From contig NW_026570323.1 of assembly GCF_019649055.1 (NCBI RefSeq), positions 434,001 through 498,000 of the forward strand: a stretch of 64,000 nucleotides of DNA, in the 5' to 3' direction. A program made the translations under genes and the position numbers. The notes under the pieces are model-generated. The model was not told the origin of the DNA. It saw nothing but the letters and a program-made list of their open reading frames with translations, and searched no databases. This document shows positions 22,564 to 34,832 of the stretch, piece after piece. Position 1 is the stretch's first letter; each line of letters starts with the position of its first letter. Source of the stretch: Paramacrobiotus metropolitanus. Its lineage: Eukaryota > Tardigrada > Eutardigrada > Parachela > Macrobiotidae.

Positions 22564-25391
22564 ATGATGCCAGATTTCCATACCATACTGCAACTGTATT
22601 ATCGGTGGTTGTCGCAATTTTTGGGTTTTTATGACTACGTAAATCTATTCTACCGGTACCGTAAAGATCCCGGAATTTTACGGGAGATACTGCGTACTCT
22701 GCATCTTTTGCATTCAGTCATGAGAAATGCAGCTATTATCTTTCAGTTCCCACGTAATATTTTCCGACGAAAATTTCCCTTTCTGTACAATCGCCCCAGT
22801 CGCCTAATATGCTTATACATCGCTCTTTTTTTGATATGTTTTACCGGGAAACTACGCTATGTGGCCGAAAACAGTGAAGCGCTACGAGTAGAGCTTGAGT
22901 TTTCTGCGGACAAACCCACCCCCATCTTTAGATCTCCTGAAGTTGATGATGGAATTATTTTCGATCGAGAACCAGTAGCTGAAGCTTCTTATGGACGTTG
23001 GTACATGAGCAATCTTAGTTTGCGATCGTCATCATACGCATTGTCCAGCTTCGGGTTTGACACAACCGACTTGACCAAAATTTGGCCGGAACTTGTACAG
23101 AACAGTGCTAATGACCGCATTGAGAATCAGTTACTATACGCCAAATATTCCGATGACGTAAGAAAGGGGCACCATCAATTAAACGGGCCGAAAACGATTT
23201 TATTCGCTGGCCAAAAAGGGAAAATTAGCTCACGTCTGCCAGTTGGGAAGGCCCACTTTTTTGAAATCGGATGTCCAGTAAACAATTGTCAGATTATCTA
23301 TGACAACGAGAAAGCCAAGGAGGCTGATGCCATTGTTTTCAAAGATTTTGTCAACGGTGAGTTTCTCGAGGTAAGGAAGTGAAGGTTTTAGAGCCGTAGT
23401 AAGTACATATATGGATGGGTTCGTGGCTTTAGCCACATGCTAGCACGACATTTTTTTCCGCAATAACTGTGTATCATGCAGAACTATCTTTAGAAATGTG
23501 AAATGATAAGCACGAAAATGTCTTTGAAATATAAAAGAAACCATCAGCTTTGAAAAGGTGGTTTGTAAATGAGGTTTCGTATACTTCTATTCAAACTTTG
23601 CTTATGCTTTATTCAGACTGTAGAAGGAGCTTTTGTACACACCACTGTAATGTTAATGCCGTTATATACAGGGCTACAAGCGTCCACAAAATCAAATCTG
23701 GATCTTGTCTCTACTGGAATCGCCGGCTTATACGAAGAACTTTAAGCTACTTCAGTACAAAGACAAGATCAACTGGACTGCCACGTAAATTAACAGCGTT
23801 TTCGCTGAACTTGATCATGATGTGATGCAATTTTCATGAGATTTCTTTTCACATAGCAAAACTGAAAAGACTACAACTATATATTAGCATACTATCCAAG
23901 CAGCCAGCCCTTGTACTGTATTTTGCACTTAAAAAATATTTGTCATAATTTGAAAATAATTACTTCCAGCTACCGGCACGACAGCGAGATAGTGACACCA
24001 TATCGCAAATTTGTTATTTTGACCGGCACATCAAATCGAAAAACCAGACTGAAAACATCGCCGCCAAAAAACGGGGCTTCCAAAATCATGGCGGTCGTGT
24101 TGCGTGGTTTGTGTCCAACTGTGAGGCGCGCAATAACAGGCGAGCGTATGCGGAGGAATTAGCAAAATATTATCCAGTAGACATCTTTGGTAAATGTGGA
24201 ACACGCAAATGCGACTCAAACCAACCAGAGCTTTGCCGCAGTGTTTTGCAAAAGGACTACAAGTATTATTTGGCTTTTGAGGTAAAAAAAGTGGAAAAAT
24301 GCTCGTACGCGTGGTAATTTAATTGTTATTGATTGTTACATTACTCAGAACAGCAACTGCCGGTGGTACATTACAGAAAAAATCTGGACTGCACTGGGGT
24401 AAGTAAAACAAGTATCGAATATCGAAAGAAAGGTTAAAATAATTATCCATTTCTCATATCCACGACAGACCACTTAAAAGCGATAAACTAAAATTTCTTA
24501 GCGCTCGACGAGCTTACCTTACCACAGCCCTAGAGCCGGGAATATTCCTCTTATCCTCTATGTACATGTAATAGCTGCCTCTGTTTATTTAATTTTCTAG
24601 AAAGGTCGAATCATATCATATCTAGAAAGTGTGTTTTGTTAAAAATTGGTCGACCGGTTTTTGAGAGAAAATTCGGACATTTGGGAGTTGTGCAGATGGT
24701 AGTTTGTCATAACTTTTAAATAGAAAACTAAACTGTACTTCTAAATACAAAACAATTACCAGAGTATTATTCAGGGCGTGGTGATCTTTACAGGTCGGAA
24801 GTGGTACCAATCGTCATGGGTGCTCCAGTTTCTGACTACGAAGCCGTCGCTCCATATCGCTCTTTTATACACGTGGATAACTATGATCACCCGAAGCAGT
24901 TAGCAGCGTATCTGCATCACTTGGACAACAATGACGCGGAGTACAACGAATATTTCCGGTGGATTGGTACGGGAGAACTCATTGGCACGTTCACCTACTG
25001 CCGATTATGCACGTACGTAAACAAGGCTTCTCAACGTACTACAATTAATTTTTCACTATTTACTGTAAGTAAATTATTGTATATAATTTACAATGTGAAT
25101 TACACTGTACATGGACGATCAAACTATAAAAATGTTTCATAAAACAGCGTGAGCATGCACTGTTATACCGGCCTCCCTTTCACATGAAAATAGCAAAGCA
25201 GGTTCTAGCTAAAGCTCGGTGTGTTAACATACCTAAACGTTTTACAGTTTTATGACTAACCATAAAACATTTCCAGGCTAATGCATTCAGAAATCCCATG
25301 GAGAAATTACGCAGACATTCACAATTGGTGGCAGATGGGTGGAACGGCATGCAGCAATGAGAAGAACAACTTCACACCAACAAACAGATGA
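22564..25391 (+). CDS. Alpha-1,3-fucosyltransferase (GT10), one apparent frameshift
   Basis: Six exons: 22564-23370, 23672-23784, 23970-24281, 24349-24398, 24794-25012 and 25277-25391, predicting about 538 aa. An N-terminal segment (SRLICLYIALFLICFTG, about residue 80) is a type II membrane anchor, as expected for a Golgi enzyme that moves fucose from GDP-fucose to N-acetylglucosamine. GT10 motifs are clear: LLESPAYTKNF, NWTATYRHDSEIVTPYR, AWFVSNCEARNNRRAYAEEL, PVDIFGKCG, ENSNCRWYITEKIWTALG and VPIVMGAP. Exon 3 is 312 nt where phase requires 313, and the frame slips near 24015 in a T-rich run (GTTATTTTG). All other exons are open and in phase, so I read this as a working gene with one missing base. 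Substrate specificity (core versus antenna fucose) cannot be told. Confidence 0.9.
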
Positions 25392-26937
25392 TCATAAATA
25401 AGGGAGGTGCCCATAATTTAAAAAGCGGATTACAGATTTTCAGGGCACTTAATAATGTCAATGTTAACATAACTGTTGGATTCAGCCGGGATTGTCCCTT
25501 CTATACTACCATGGGATACGGAATTCACCTACTGACCAGCGGAATGTTTCCATTTTCTGTGCATGTGTCCTTGAAAGCTGCCCTGCTTGCTTTGACCGAC
25601 TGCATAATTCCTTTTCCTACAGGAGATACGATGTACATAGCCTGCTTTCGGCGATTGCATTTTAAGGAGACATGTATTCGTATGTGCACTCAGCATGTGG
25701 GTGGAATTTTGTCGGTACCATAATTACGCGTGTTATGTCGTATCACATTTGGAAGCTGTATCTGTATAGCCACTTTTAACCGGGGGGTATAGCTTTCATG
25801 TCCTCATGGCATGGGGAATGCCTTTGGGTTCTTGCTAACATCTTCAAACTCTTGGCACTTCAGAATTGTTTTCCGGAAACTGAAAAAACAAATAGTCAAT
25901 TTGTGTACGTTAGTGAACTAGACTTTTTTCGAATTCGGTAGCACTTTCTGTCTATTTTGATATAAATCGGTCTAACGTCTACAAGTTGACTCGGCTAACT
26001 AACAATAAGAACTAGCAACGAAAACTTCGAAGTCCACGTGTGAAAATGTCCCAGCGCCCAATTGCCAAAACAAAACAGTTTCTATCTTTGCGGCCAGTTA
26101 TCTACGGAAAGAAAAGTACAACAAGATAGAAATTTCTCGCGCCAAATTTTCCAGCTCTAACGAAATGTTCACGGCAGATTGTCCTGCGGCAAGAAGTCGC
26201 GGTGCTCTATGCATTTATGCCGCTAATAGTTTAAATCGGACAACGTCCACCTGGTTATGGATGAGCTCAGAATGCTCTTTCCTCGCAACGAAATCTTTGA
26301 ACTGAAAACGCACACAGAAACCAAGCGGTTAAAAAGCAAATAAAAATAACAAAATAAAAATAAAAAAAAGAATTCACTTCAACCTTTCCTGTGCTCGCAA
26401 CTGCTACATTCATACGAGTAAATCATTCTTTTATTCTGCTGCATTCTAATAAATCTTGGACAGTGTATCGAACGGTACGTTTCACTTATCTCAGTTATCT
26501 GTATATTGAAATCTCGAACCACAAAACAATTATTTCTCAGCATCACACAAGTATACACATAAATTAATTTATAAGTTCGAGCTACTGTACTTCGCATGGG
26601 GCCTTAAGTTTTCCCCTCACACAGTACGGGAAATTTTGTTTTCCCCCGCACATGTGTAAGTATTATTATGTATAAGTATTATTATGTCTTGCAATTTTTT
26701 CGAGGTGTATAGTTGCAGCCGCACAGTCTCTGCATTCCTTTCGTATAACATACGAAAGGAATGCAGCCGGAAGTGGCTTTCGCAGCTCTGCACACATATT
26801 GGAGAACCGATAATTTACGATTTCTCTCATTTGCTACGATTAATGAAGCAGTGTAGCAATTGTAATCAAAATCTTACTGACAATTTCAGCGGCAATTTCT
26901 TACTGACTGGCCGTACGTACTTCGTTGCCTGATAATC
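25392..26937. other. Intergenic; contains a perfect hairpin
   Basis: Sequence between the fucosyltransferase and the CAP gene. No ORF has a domain or splice context. A perfect inverted repeat at 26730-26766 is listed separately. Confidence 0.55.
26730..26766. repeat. Perfect 17-bp hairpin with 3-nt loop
   Basis: 26730-26746 (CTGCATTCCTTTCGTAT) is exactly repeated inverted at 26750-26766, separated by AAC. Stem perfection and the tiny loop suggest a recent templated inverted duplication. Confidence 0.92.
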
Positions 26938-29900
26938 ATGCGACTGTCAGCTCCGCCCATGATGCCGGAGATGATCTTTTGGTGGACATCTAGAGAGTGG
27001 AGCGATTATCTTCGGTATTTTCTGAGTTTTCTGATATTTTATTTTGCATTATGTCCTGCGGATGGATTCGGAGCGCGGCGCTTTTGGAGCTCGTCATCAT
27101 CGTCATCAAACGGATACAATATATCAGCCGTCGCTGCCGCTGAAATAAGCTTGCTGGCGTTCATCCGCAGCTGTTTGGGTGCGACATCAAAAGTGGCGCT
27201 TGGGTGTCCCTGCGCCGGCAACGGGAAGCGGTGCAAGGACGCACGCACTATCTCTCTGCACAAATTTCAAATGCCGCTGCAACCCATCGTTTAGTACGTA
27301 CAACGCAGCTACGAACCAATGCGTTGCCTTTGCCGACAACGACATAACAGCAACGACTGCCACTACCAGCCCGTTAACTACCACCACCGCTGCCACTACA
27401 GCTACAGTATTACATCAACTACCGCAAGTAGAACCAGTGCGTCTGCAGGTTGTCCCGCGAAAGCTGACACTACCCTTCCGACCGGCAGTACTACCGAATG
27501 CATTGGTGCTGTGTACCCAGATAATATCGCCTACCCTGTAACTGCCCCAGGACTGTCCACTTCTGAAATTCTGGAAGGTTTGAATGCACATAATAACTAT
27601 CGCCGAAGGGTAAATGCCACCAATATGCAGAAACTGGTACGGGATGCCGGTGCTGCTAGTAACGCCCAGTACTGGGCAAGCACCTGCCCATATCCATATG
27701 CTTCGGATTTTAGAAACCCGGATGACGGGACCTTCCTTCCGGATGCAAGGAAGACCCCTCGTAAGCACTAATATTTCAAAGCTTGTTTTCAGGTCGCAAT
27801 CTTAGTCGAAACATTTCATTCTTTGCATTTTTAACTGCCTTCCCGTGGTTTATACATGTAGGTAAGTGCTGTCACTGTAAGTATGATCAAATGCTGCGTT
27901 AATGTGTCCAAATTGTACCGGAAGTGCAATAACCGCAATTGTACAGCAACCGAAACTCCAGAAAATAGGTAGATTGTGGTAATCTACAAAGTGCCGTTCT
28001 CTTTTATCAGGTCAGCAGTTTTTTATCGGGTCATTTGTAAGCTTTGTTAACGAAATCACAACGTTGAGATTGTTCATGGATTACATAAAGACTGACGTAT
28101 GCTGTACAGATACGATGTGATAAGTTCAATATTCATTAATTTCATTTGGTCGATACTGCGCAGTATTGACCAAATTAATACTGAACTCCATGCGTGCACG
28201 GGAATACAAGAGAGTTGGCTGTGTTCACTGGTGTTTACGCGGGTGTTGGCTGCGAGCGCGGGGTTCGGGGACGGGTTTTGGATGCGTGCTCGGTTTTTTT
28301 CAAAATCGCTTGAAATTTAAAGATTGGAATTGAATTTGAATATGTGAGCGTAATTAGCCATTTAATGATAGAACGTACTGTAGATCAGAGAAACGGGTGG
28401 AGGTGGTCAGGTAGCGGTTTCAAAAACAAATGGGCATATTAACCCGTTCCACACCATGCGTGTTAGACCGACATGTTGGAGGACTTCTTCTGTAGAGTTC
28501 GTTGTTGTGGTCATAGGTTGCTTTAAATGGTTTTGTTTCAAAGAAGAGATGTTAGACTACAGTTTGAACTATGAAGTCGTTAGCTCCACCATGTCCGTGA
28601 GGTCTGGAAAGTGACCAAACATGGTCAAAAATGACCAAACCGGGCTCCCGGAGGTCCTGCTTGTCTCTACTTACCTCCAGATCAGATAATTACCACAAAA
28701 ATTAGAAAGGTAGTTATTGTCAAGCTTTGTGGAAGAGCCAAACAATGTTCAGAGAAATAAACACCCGCTGGTCAGTTCTGGTCAACTGAAAATACCATGT
28801 CGAATTTGACACGGTTGGGCATGGTACTTACTTATTAATAATCTTTTAAAATCCATATCAATTGACTGAAAAATCGTACACGGTAGCACAAGCAGTCAAA
28901 AGAAAGCTCATAAAAACCTTTAAATAGTGGCCTGAGTACAGTGGTCAGCAGACTGACCACTGGTCAATAATGACCGGAAATACGGAAAATATAATTTTTG
29001 ACTGAACGCTTCTAAAATCGTTGTGAATTAAATGTAAACAAATTTTATAATAGCACCTCACAATGGCACTACGTATAGTCACCCTGATGCGCAGAAGATG
29101 GCCTGATGCATGTGAATGTGCTTTATTATTACCATATGCAGAAGGTATTCGGCAACCTGGCTAATAAATTTTCCCGTTCTTATGATTTGTTCTTTTCAAA
29201 GTTTCACATGAGTTCAACTAGAGTAACGAGTAAATAAACCTGTAAAAGTTACTAATTTCGAACTGATGCTTTGGTAATTAAACTTCTGCGCTGCAAAAAA
29301 CACACATTCCAACCTTCGGTTCATGGGCACTGGTAACGCTAGCACTGATCTGCGCAAAACGGTGACTATCAGAAGGAGCATCTTACAATGCGTTGCTGAG
29401 TTTTGACAACGTCTAGACACTATTCAGCAAAGGTGTCGCCTGAGACAATGCAAAGTACATGCACTCCCTCACAGATTTTGGACAATTAATGTCTAAAAAA
29501 TAAGTCGTTCGCCTGTACAGTAAGTAATAGGCTTTTTTTTTAACAACTTTGCTGAATCTTATGTGGATACTTCCAAATTTCGTAGCAACTGGTCATTTGT
29601 ATGACACTTGGAAGGATTGACCACCGGTCCATAGCGATGGTAACCATTAGCCAAGTTTTTACTCTTTATCTCAGCTATCCCATTCAGTTGCACAACCGGA
29701 TATAGTTTTACTTCAACTGTGTACGTCACTTGAATTGTGGTCACAATAAAGCCGATGACCAACTGTCCAAAACGTAGAGCAGGTGACCAACTGTTGCTAA
29801 TTATCGAAGCAGCACTTATGCACTGCATATGAGTGGTTTTTTCCTTTTTTAAATTTTCCTTGACCACTGGTCAGCTTGATGACCATCACGGTGAGTCCTT

Positions 29901-31380
29901 GTTGAAGTACTCGTCGAGATCTATCGTTTGAGCTATTGGCACATTCTGTACGAATTTTCTATCAGCTGTTATAAACGGCGATGGATAACATGTCGGTGCA
30001 ACATGGTTACCATGCGTGTCATTCCGACATGGTCATCTCCTGCTTGACCTATGGTCGCTAAAATTTTGAAAAAAATAATTTTCTCTTAATTGAATTTTTC
30101 TGTCCCAGACTGCCAAGTTTCAAAACTGTACTCCCATCCCTTCTAGTACCCGGTTTTCCTGGGTTAAACACGGTGGCTCTGTGTTATCGCAATGGGAGCT
30201 GCATTTGCTTACGGGCTTGACCATGGAACGGCCACATTCGAACCGGAAAGGATGCGAGGTAATCTGAAGGCCGCATTCGAGGCCAAAAACATCACCCCAA
30301 TCTCTTGTGCCTTTGGCAGGGTTGACAAAAGGCCTGCCCGGATCGGAAGCAGGAAGGCAAAAAATTAACCCTCGTTGCATAAGTCGTGAAAAACAGGCTA
30401 CGAGTACGAGCTGATAAAATTATAACTTTTAAAGTAAAATTCAAAAATATTCGAACACAAGCGGACCCAAGAAAGTCACCCGTGCACGTAGCCAACGCCC
30501 GTTTTTCCCAGTGCTCGCAGCGATAATGACTATTGATTTTGTGATTGTCACAACTATTCTACGCTAATTTTTTAACCATTTTATGATTTTTCAGAATATT
30601 CCCATGGATGTAGCCAGAGTACAGTAGTTGGTGGCTATGGTCAGGCATGGGATATTTCTGACATGGGCCGGGTATCGTGGACTTCGGCCGTTGCCGCCTG
30701 GTACAGCGAAATTTATTACTTTAGTGGTTGCGATGCACCGTACAATAATATTAACCTTACATGGGACACCTACACGCAGGTACTCGTTCTAAGCTAGCTG
30801 TATGGATAATAATCATCCAGGATTTTAATTTTCCGGAGTTAAAAGTTTCGGCGTTCCGGTTTTAAGTCTACAGCAAAGAGAACAGCTAATCTTTTTGTCA
30901 GTTATACAGATAATGATATTGAACTAAATTTTCTATTACAGTAAGCCGTAGAAGTGCGTTACCACGGCACAATACAGATACTACACTACATACGTCTTAT
31001 GCCTTGGCGGTACTGTTTTATAAGCAATGCTGTATTACAACTCTATTGCCGTTTAGGTGATGTGGGCAGACACTGCGGCCATCGGATGCGGACAAGCGAT
31101 GTGTAATAACTACATAATCAGCCCCGGATCTGCCGGTTATACTCCCGAAGTGAAACTGTACGTTTGCAACTACTGTCCTGGGTAAGCCAGAAGTCCGAGC
31201 AATAACCCGAACTCGAAAAATTAAGCTTCCCAAATGTATTAATTTTGATTAGGGAAAATAGAAAAGTTTGCTTTGTCTGCACTTAGGGGCAATGTGAGAA
31301 TTCCAGGTCAAGGTTACGCCCACTACTGTCCGTGGAAATCAGCTGACTCAGCGGCAAAGTGCTCCGCTTATCCAAATTAG
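26938..31380 (+). CDS. Secreted CAP (SCP/antigen 5-like) protein with EGF-like and Thr-rich linker
   Basis: Exon 1 (26938-27760) carries an N-terminal hydrophobic segment (YFLSFLIFYFALCPADGFGA, probable signal or anchor), a Cys-rich EGF-like patch (CTNFKCRCNPSF), a Thr/Ser linker and the start of the CAP domain (LEGLNAHNNYRRRVNA, NAQYWASTCPY). Exons 30595-30779, 31057-31181 and 31287-31380 complete it (YSHGCSQSTVVGGYG, AVAAWYSEIYYF, VMWADTAAIGCGQAMC, LYVCNYCPG), all in phase. CAP proteins are secreted and bind lipids or act in immunity, venom or matrix; the role here is unknown. Inside exon 1 the good frame shifts by one near 27235 and returns near 27410; the continuous frame has a TAG at 27292. 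Intron 1 is 2.8 kb and swollen by an insertion. Exons 2-4 are duplicated at 54.3-55.06 kb. Confidence 0.82.
28144..28175. repeat. 16-bp near-perfect palindrome
   Basis: 28144-28159 and 28160-28175 are inverted copies with no loop and one mismatch. It lies in CAP intron 1 just left of the edge of the duplicated segment. Confidence 0.85.
28420..30165. mobile_element. 1.7-kb intronic insertion packed with TGGTCA/TGACCA motifs
   Basis: Absent from the corresponding place in segmental copy 2 (about 53855). By eye it contains about 20 copies of TGGTCA or its complement, including two exact TGACCACTGGTCA palindromes (about 28954 and 29871). A direct repeat resembling ACCATGCGTGT..CCGACATG occurs near both ends (about 28453 and 30009). 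No ORF of note. It may be a non-autonomous element with internal protein-binding repeats, or an unusual satellite. Superfamily unknown. Confidence 0.65.
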
Positions 31381-31529
31381 GGGAAAATGTGCGGACCTGG
31401 CGATTGTCTGTGTGCATAGGTAGTCCTGTGACTGCTGTCTCCCCAAACACTTCCGGCAGCGAGGACCGATCACCTCTTCTACGAGTATAAGTCCATATTT
31501 GATAATTTCGATCTGCATTTACGCACTAC

Positions 31530-32458
31530 TGTCGTGTAATAGATAAAAAGTAGACGTTGCACAGTGCTTGTCTTTATCCTCACTGCCGACCTCGACACAA
31601 TCGGATAGAGCGACTCTTATCTCAAACTGATGGGGAGAAGTAGTAGGATGGTAGAAGTAGAAGTCGAAGTCCGGAACCAGGAATCCCTGCTGCAAACACG
31701 AGAAATATGCAAGAAGATCGAAGAGTATACGTTACCTGACCTCACGCTAGATGTTACCAGAAGCGGTAAGAGCAAGATCCATCAACCTTGTACTAAAGGG
31801 CATGAAGATTGAAGAAGAAGAAAAGACCAAAGTTCACGGGATGCAAGTGGGAGCTAGTGGGTAACCTGTTACGCCACGAGACTATCCGAAAATGATAATG
31901 CACGTCGACGAAGTAGAGGAAAAACCCCTGATATAAGTGAAAGGTCACCAAGAGGTCAGTTAGCAAGTATCCTCACTTGTGAAAGAGTATCCCAGGGCAA
32001 GAAGTCTGAAGTTAATCAGGTCGTGAACAGATCACTACTTCTTATTGGAAGAAAACTCTTGACATTTGTGTGGGCGACGAGCGCCTTATATAGTCTTGGG
32101 CACGCGCAGGTGCGACTCTTCGTACGCGCAGGTACGGTTCTGAGAACAATAGGGATATAAAATCTAGCCAATACTCTACGATCACTGCCACGTGGACTAA
32201 TCAAAGATAGCATCATTACAGCATAGACTAATCAGAGAAAAGGGTCAGCTAGTACAAGAGAACAATAGGTTAAGCTACGTCGTTGACATGCGGTCACGTC
32301 GAAATGGCAAGTCGCGGTCAAAGTTCTCTGCTGGACATTTCTAGGAAGGCTCGACTCGAACACCGGGTCATGACTCAAGTAGGCGTTGTAGTAAGGACTA
32401 AGCCTAAGCCTTAGGTAGAAGTAGTAAAGATGTGTACTAAGGGACGCCAGTACACGTA
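31530..32458. mobile_element. 929-bp insertion with 5-bp target-site duplication
   Basis: Flanked by ACTAC at 31525-31529 and 32459-32463. Segmental copy 2 has a single ACAAC at this place (55204-55208), the empty site. The element starts TGTCGTGTAATAG and ends CCAGTACACGTA, a weak inverted repeat. It holds a TATATA-type stretch near 32085 and no long ORF. Size, TSD and the TG start fit a solo LTR, but it does not end in CA, so a TIR element is also possible. Confidence 0.65.
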
Positions 32459-33496
32459 ACTACTTTATCGCACGTGTTTTCTATTCTACCATAGTGTTTG
32501 CTATTCTACATGTATATTCAGTTTCTCACGATTTATGTAGAATGAATGAAAAATTTTGTTGCTCATAACGCGAATAAAAGTACCAACTTAAAAAAACGGT
32601 AATAAATAAACGTATGCGAAAAAAATACCGAGTTCTCGAATCTCGAAATAACAGTTCCCAAAGACAGTTATCTGTAGAGCAATAAAGACCGCTAATTTGA
32701 ATTGCCGGCCATGAATAAAGCACCATCATAAAGTATTTCACAAGGCGAATCTTTCGGTTTATCATGCATAAAGCGCGACTCACAATGCCTATACAAAATT
32801 GCAAACCTGCCTCGGTACAAGCGAAGAATAAAAATTAAAATACTTCTGTACCGGAACGTTATGCAGCACTTCCCGGTACCGGTGGATGAGAATAATTACT
32901 ACCGGTCCGCTTACATGCAGCCGGGCATTTCGGTACGTACTTGTCTCATGTTGACAATTGCTGCCATTTGTGACGTGTTCGATCCCAAGTCCAACTGCTC
33001 GTTCTCGTTTGCTTCTACATTTCCATCTTTCCTCGAGTTTATTCGAACCAAAGACACATCTGTTACAGTAATTGCACTATATCCGTGCATTTTTGCGCTC
33101 ATTGCACATAAGACTGCTGATTGTTGACATGTTTCTACCCATTTGATTGTAGTCCGGCTCCCAAGTCCGGCTACTTTTAGTGATCCAGTAAATCTTGCAA
33201 ATCAGAATCTCCAGTGACTGCTTGTTTTACTGTTGCCTTAATACCGTCAAAATGCAACCAGTGCAGTCCCCCATTCCAGTAGCGCAACACTCTACCAACT
33301 TTCAACTTACGTAAGAGCAAACTGAGCGGTTCACAATACACCCGAACTGACAAATTTTCTGCGTTAAGCTCATATAAAAAGAAAGACGGTATAAAAAGAG
33401 AACATATCTGTACAATGAAATAATTATTCACAATATTCATTCTACAGGCGCTACATACAGAACGTGTTGTAAGCCTTATCCATAACCGAGAGACTC

Positions 33497-34712
33497 TTAT
33501 ATCTGTTGCAGAATATCCGCAGCACGAATGACGTACTCCGGGGATCTGAACTGCTCACCGTTGATGGTCTCCCGCAGCCACTCAACGACGACCTCATCCG
33601 GTTCACAGTTCTCATCCACTGTTTCGTGCCCGATTATTATCGCCGGATACCAGTCGTCATCGTCGCAGTCCGCAAATACCATCTCGTCATATCTGAAAAT
33701 CATCCCTGCGACCGTGAACCGCACAGAGCGGCGCGGAGCACTAACAAAGGGCAGCGCCGGCTTGTCCGTGCTGTATTTGTACATGTAGATATCCCACAGC
33801 TCCGTTGGAAGCAGCAACGCATGCTGAAGAAAGAGCATGGTCATCTCGCGTTTTCGCGCAGGCGGATTCGCGATGTACGAACCCGCAGGATGTACCTTGA
33901 GGGGACCACTGGCCATTTCGGCGTCAGTTAACAACGGAATGCGCAGCTGAAACAAGACGATGCCCAGCATTTCCCGTCGGTTGGCGGGTGATGGATCAAC
34001 TTTCTGGCGCCTGCACGCCTCGAAAGCCCATCTGCGAAGTGGCAGCTGAAACATGCTTCGGAACACTAGGAGCTCAATTAAAAAAGCGACGCTTACGCCT
34101 CGACAGCCGTGTAGATGACGCTTTCCGGTGCCACCAGTGTGTCGCGTTGTACAATCATCTGCAGTGTCCGATGGCTCAGTGCAGAAAAAGTGTTCCACCG
34201 GTAAGACGAGCTCCATCCGAGGCGTCAATCAGATCCAGGCATTTCTGGATCTGATTGACGCCTCGGATGAAATATTGTTTAAATCCGGTAACCACACGTT
34301 AGCCTGCAGATGACAGCACAAGTCAAGCAAACCAATGGAACAACTGCATAACATCATAACCAACATTTTCCAGAGCCAGGAGGCAGTTGTCGGAGTTGAG
34401 ATGCTCCAAAATGTAGCAGCAGCAGAGATCGACGAGCAATGGGAAGTCGTATTTATCCGCGCAGGACAAAGTGGGAAATGCGTTCTCCAGATTCAGATCG
34501 TCCACTGCATCAGTATACATAACTACCAAAAACAACACGCCACTACACTCAAAATAACGTTTGCATAAAAATGTAGAGAATTCACGCACCTGAGCATGTT
34601 ACTGAAGGCTTCAGACGGAATGTCAGGGATTTCGATCACATCCTGATTATTCGCAGCTAAATCACCATGGAACATAGCGTAGAACACATCGCTGCTCAGG
34701 CTCAGAAACATC
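33497..34712 (-). pseudogene. BTB-BACK paralogue D1, partial and broken
   Basis: Exon 2 (34712-34590), exon 3 (34522-34365, two bases short near 34512), exon 4 (34303-34097, rearranged), exon 5 (34031-33896, intact) and exon 6 (33823-33497) are present; exon 1 is missing. Exon 4 contains a 25-bp inverted copy of its own downstream sequence (34213-34268). Exon 6 ends prematurely after AADILQ, losing about 60 C-terminal residues found in A and E. Exons 5 and 6 happen to be open through the intron between them. BTB, BACK and the WYPAIIIGHE Tudor-like core are all recognisable, but the gene cannot make a normal product. Confidence 0.85.
34213..34268. repeat. 25-bp perfect hairpin inside BTB D1 exon 4
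   Basis: 34213-34237 is an exact inverted copy of 34244-34268 with the 6-nt loop GCATTT. Copy E shows the ancestral state, in which GTGGAG stands where the inverted copy is inserted. This is a de novo templated inverted insertion in coding sequence. Confidence 0.95.
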
Positions 34713-34832
34713 CTACACAGAATTCATAATGGCCATCACCGCAAACGACGCACCCATTCAAGGGAGCTCCTCTGGCAAATATTCGTTATTGTTGGCAAAC
34801 CAATGGAACAACTGCATAACATCATAACCAAC

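Larger units (their letters stand above)
28196..33480. repeat. Segmental duplication, copy 1 (CAP intron 1 to 3' flank)
   Basis: Collinear with 53603-58160. Shared landmarks are GAGTTGGCTGTGT at the left edge, GGTGGAGGTGGTCAGGTAGC, the three CAP 3' exons, the 3' flank and the BTB gene beyond. Copy 1 alone carries insertions at about 28420-30165 and 31530-32458; copy 2 alone carries those at about 55438-56290 and 56434-57482. The homology continues through the BTB D/E genes. Confidence 0.9.

Noticed and set aside
32861-33127. 88-aa plus-strand ORF in the CAP 3' flank
   Set aside because: The duplicated copy at about 57500-57790 does not keep the frame, so there is no sign of coding constraint.
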